The notes below the pieces were generated by a model that had not been told where the DNA came from, did no database searches, and was given only the letters and a program-made list of their open reading frames with translations. Positions 63,713-64,000 of a stretch of 64,000 bases of DNA are shown here, piece after piece (the first letter of the stretch is position 1; each line of letters starts with the position of its first letter). Position numbers and translations under genes: made by a program. The DNA is from Ruminococcus albus AD2013. GTDB lineage: Bacteria > Bacillota > Clostridia > Oscillospirales > Ruminococcaceae. Location of the stretch: positions 1,302,001 through 1,366,000 of the forward strand of contig NZ_JAGS01000001.1 of the NCBI RefSeq assembly GCF_000526775.1, written 5' to 3'.

Positions 63713-64000
63713 ATGAAGTTAAGAAACAGGCTGCTGGCAGCAGCAGCAAGTGCGTCTCTCGTGCTGAGTCAGGCGGCATACTTTGCCCCTGCTGTTCATG
63801 CAGCTGATGAGCTCAAGGATGCACTTGCCAATTCTTCAAGCGTCAAGTACGACTTCGCAAGAGCATTGCAGTACTCTATGTACTTCTACGATGCAAATAT
63901 GTGCGGTGATGACGTTGAAGGAAACAACCGCTTTGAATGGAGAGGAAATTGTCATACCTATGATTCAAAAGTTCCGCTCCACCCAATCGAGGACTGGGAA
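63713..64000 (+). CDS. N-terminal part of a second GH9-type cellulase (runs off the window)
   Basis: The ATG at 63713 follows GAGGAGGAG. The 96 visible residues hold a signal peptide (about 1-31, cleavage near VHAAD) and the start of a GH9 domain: YDFARALQYSMYFYDANMCGDDVEGNNRFEWRGNCHTYDSKVPL, closely matching residues 40-88 of the GH9 enzyme at 47600-50707. Type of accessory modules cannot be seen. Confidence 0.85.
   Translation, partial: MKLRNRLLAAAASASLVLSQAAYFAPAVHAADELKDALANSSSVKYDFARALQYSMYFYDANMCGDDVEGNNRFEWRGNCHTYDSKVPLHPIEDWE

Overview
The window looks like chromosomal DNA of a fibre-degrading ruminal or gut Firmicute, most probably Ruminococcus albus or a close relative. The evidence is moderate-to-low GC, Gram-positive-type ribosome binding sites and sigma-A promoters, type I dockerins on secreted enzymes, and above all a recurrent C-terminal module with the core GIAVYLAGKWR, which matches my memory of the R. 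albus CBM37 family. The species call is an inference; no rRNA is present.

Layout. 0-5.7 kb: an anti-sigma-like membrane protein, a secreted dockerin metallopeptidase, an HPr-kinase-like ATPase and a DUF169 protein. 5.9-6.8 kb: a 5'-truncated IS200 transposase and a small membrane protein. 7.1-12.1 kb: a tight four-gene operon made of an unrecognised protein, a coiled-coil MoxR/CobS-type AAA ATPase, a DUF7192-like (vWA-like) protein and a TelA-like helical protein. A deletion-scarred relic of a second copy lies at 39.4-39.9 kb. 12.4-17.1 kb: a cytoplasmic protein with three cystatin-like repeats and a large secreted BspA-type leucine-rich-repeat protein. 17.4-27.2 kb (minus strand): a nitrogenase-like NifD/NifK pair with a NifX-like protein, cysteine synthase, a sulfonate/nitrate-type ABC transporter, a flavin reductase, an HD hydrolase and a rhodanese-TusA-DsrE fusion. 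No NifH or NifB is present. 27.3-32.1 kb (plus strand, divergent): a sulfur-transfer and tRNA-modification operon (TcdA-like E1 enzyme, two GNATs, a MoeB-like E1 enzyme, a TtcA-like PP-loop ATPase and a cysteine desulfurase).

32.5-41.7 kb is accessory: a secreted protein with tandem C-terminal CBM37/Fn3-like modules, two immunity-like proteins, lipoproteins, and debris of an integrative element (a topoisomerase tail, a broken sirtuin and a broken lysine-rich ORF). 41.8-64 kb is the plant-cell-wall module: a GH10 xylanase divergent from a PBP/GGDEF-like/AraC regulator, a GH9 cellulase, a GH43-dockerin-CE1 enzyme, a GH26 mannanase with dockerin, and the start of another GH9. Between these lie an esterase and an SDR gene split at its start codon by a TnpB-only IS605-type element, an ECF sigma/anti-sigma pair and a GNAT.

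The two best candidates for an undescribed system are the MoxR/DUF7192/TelA-like operon and the sulfur-linked nitrogenase-like cluster. All family calls were made by reading motifs without database searches.
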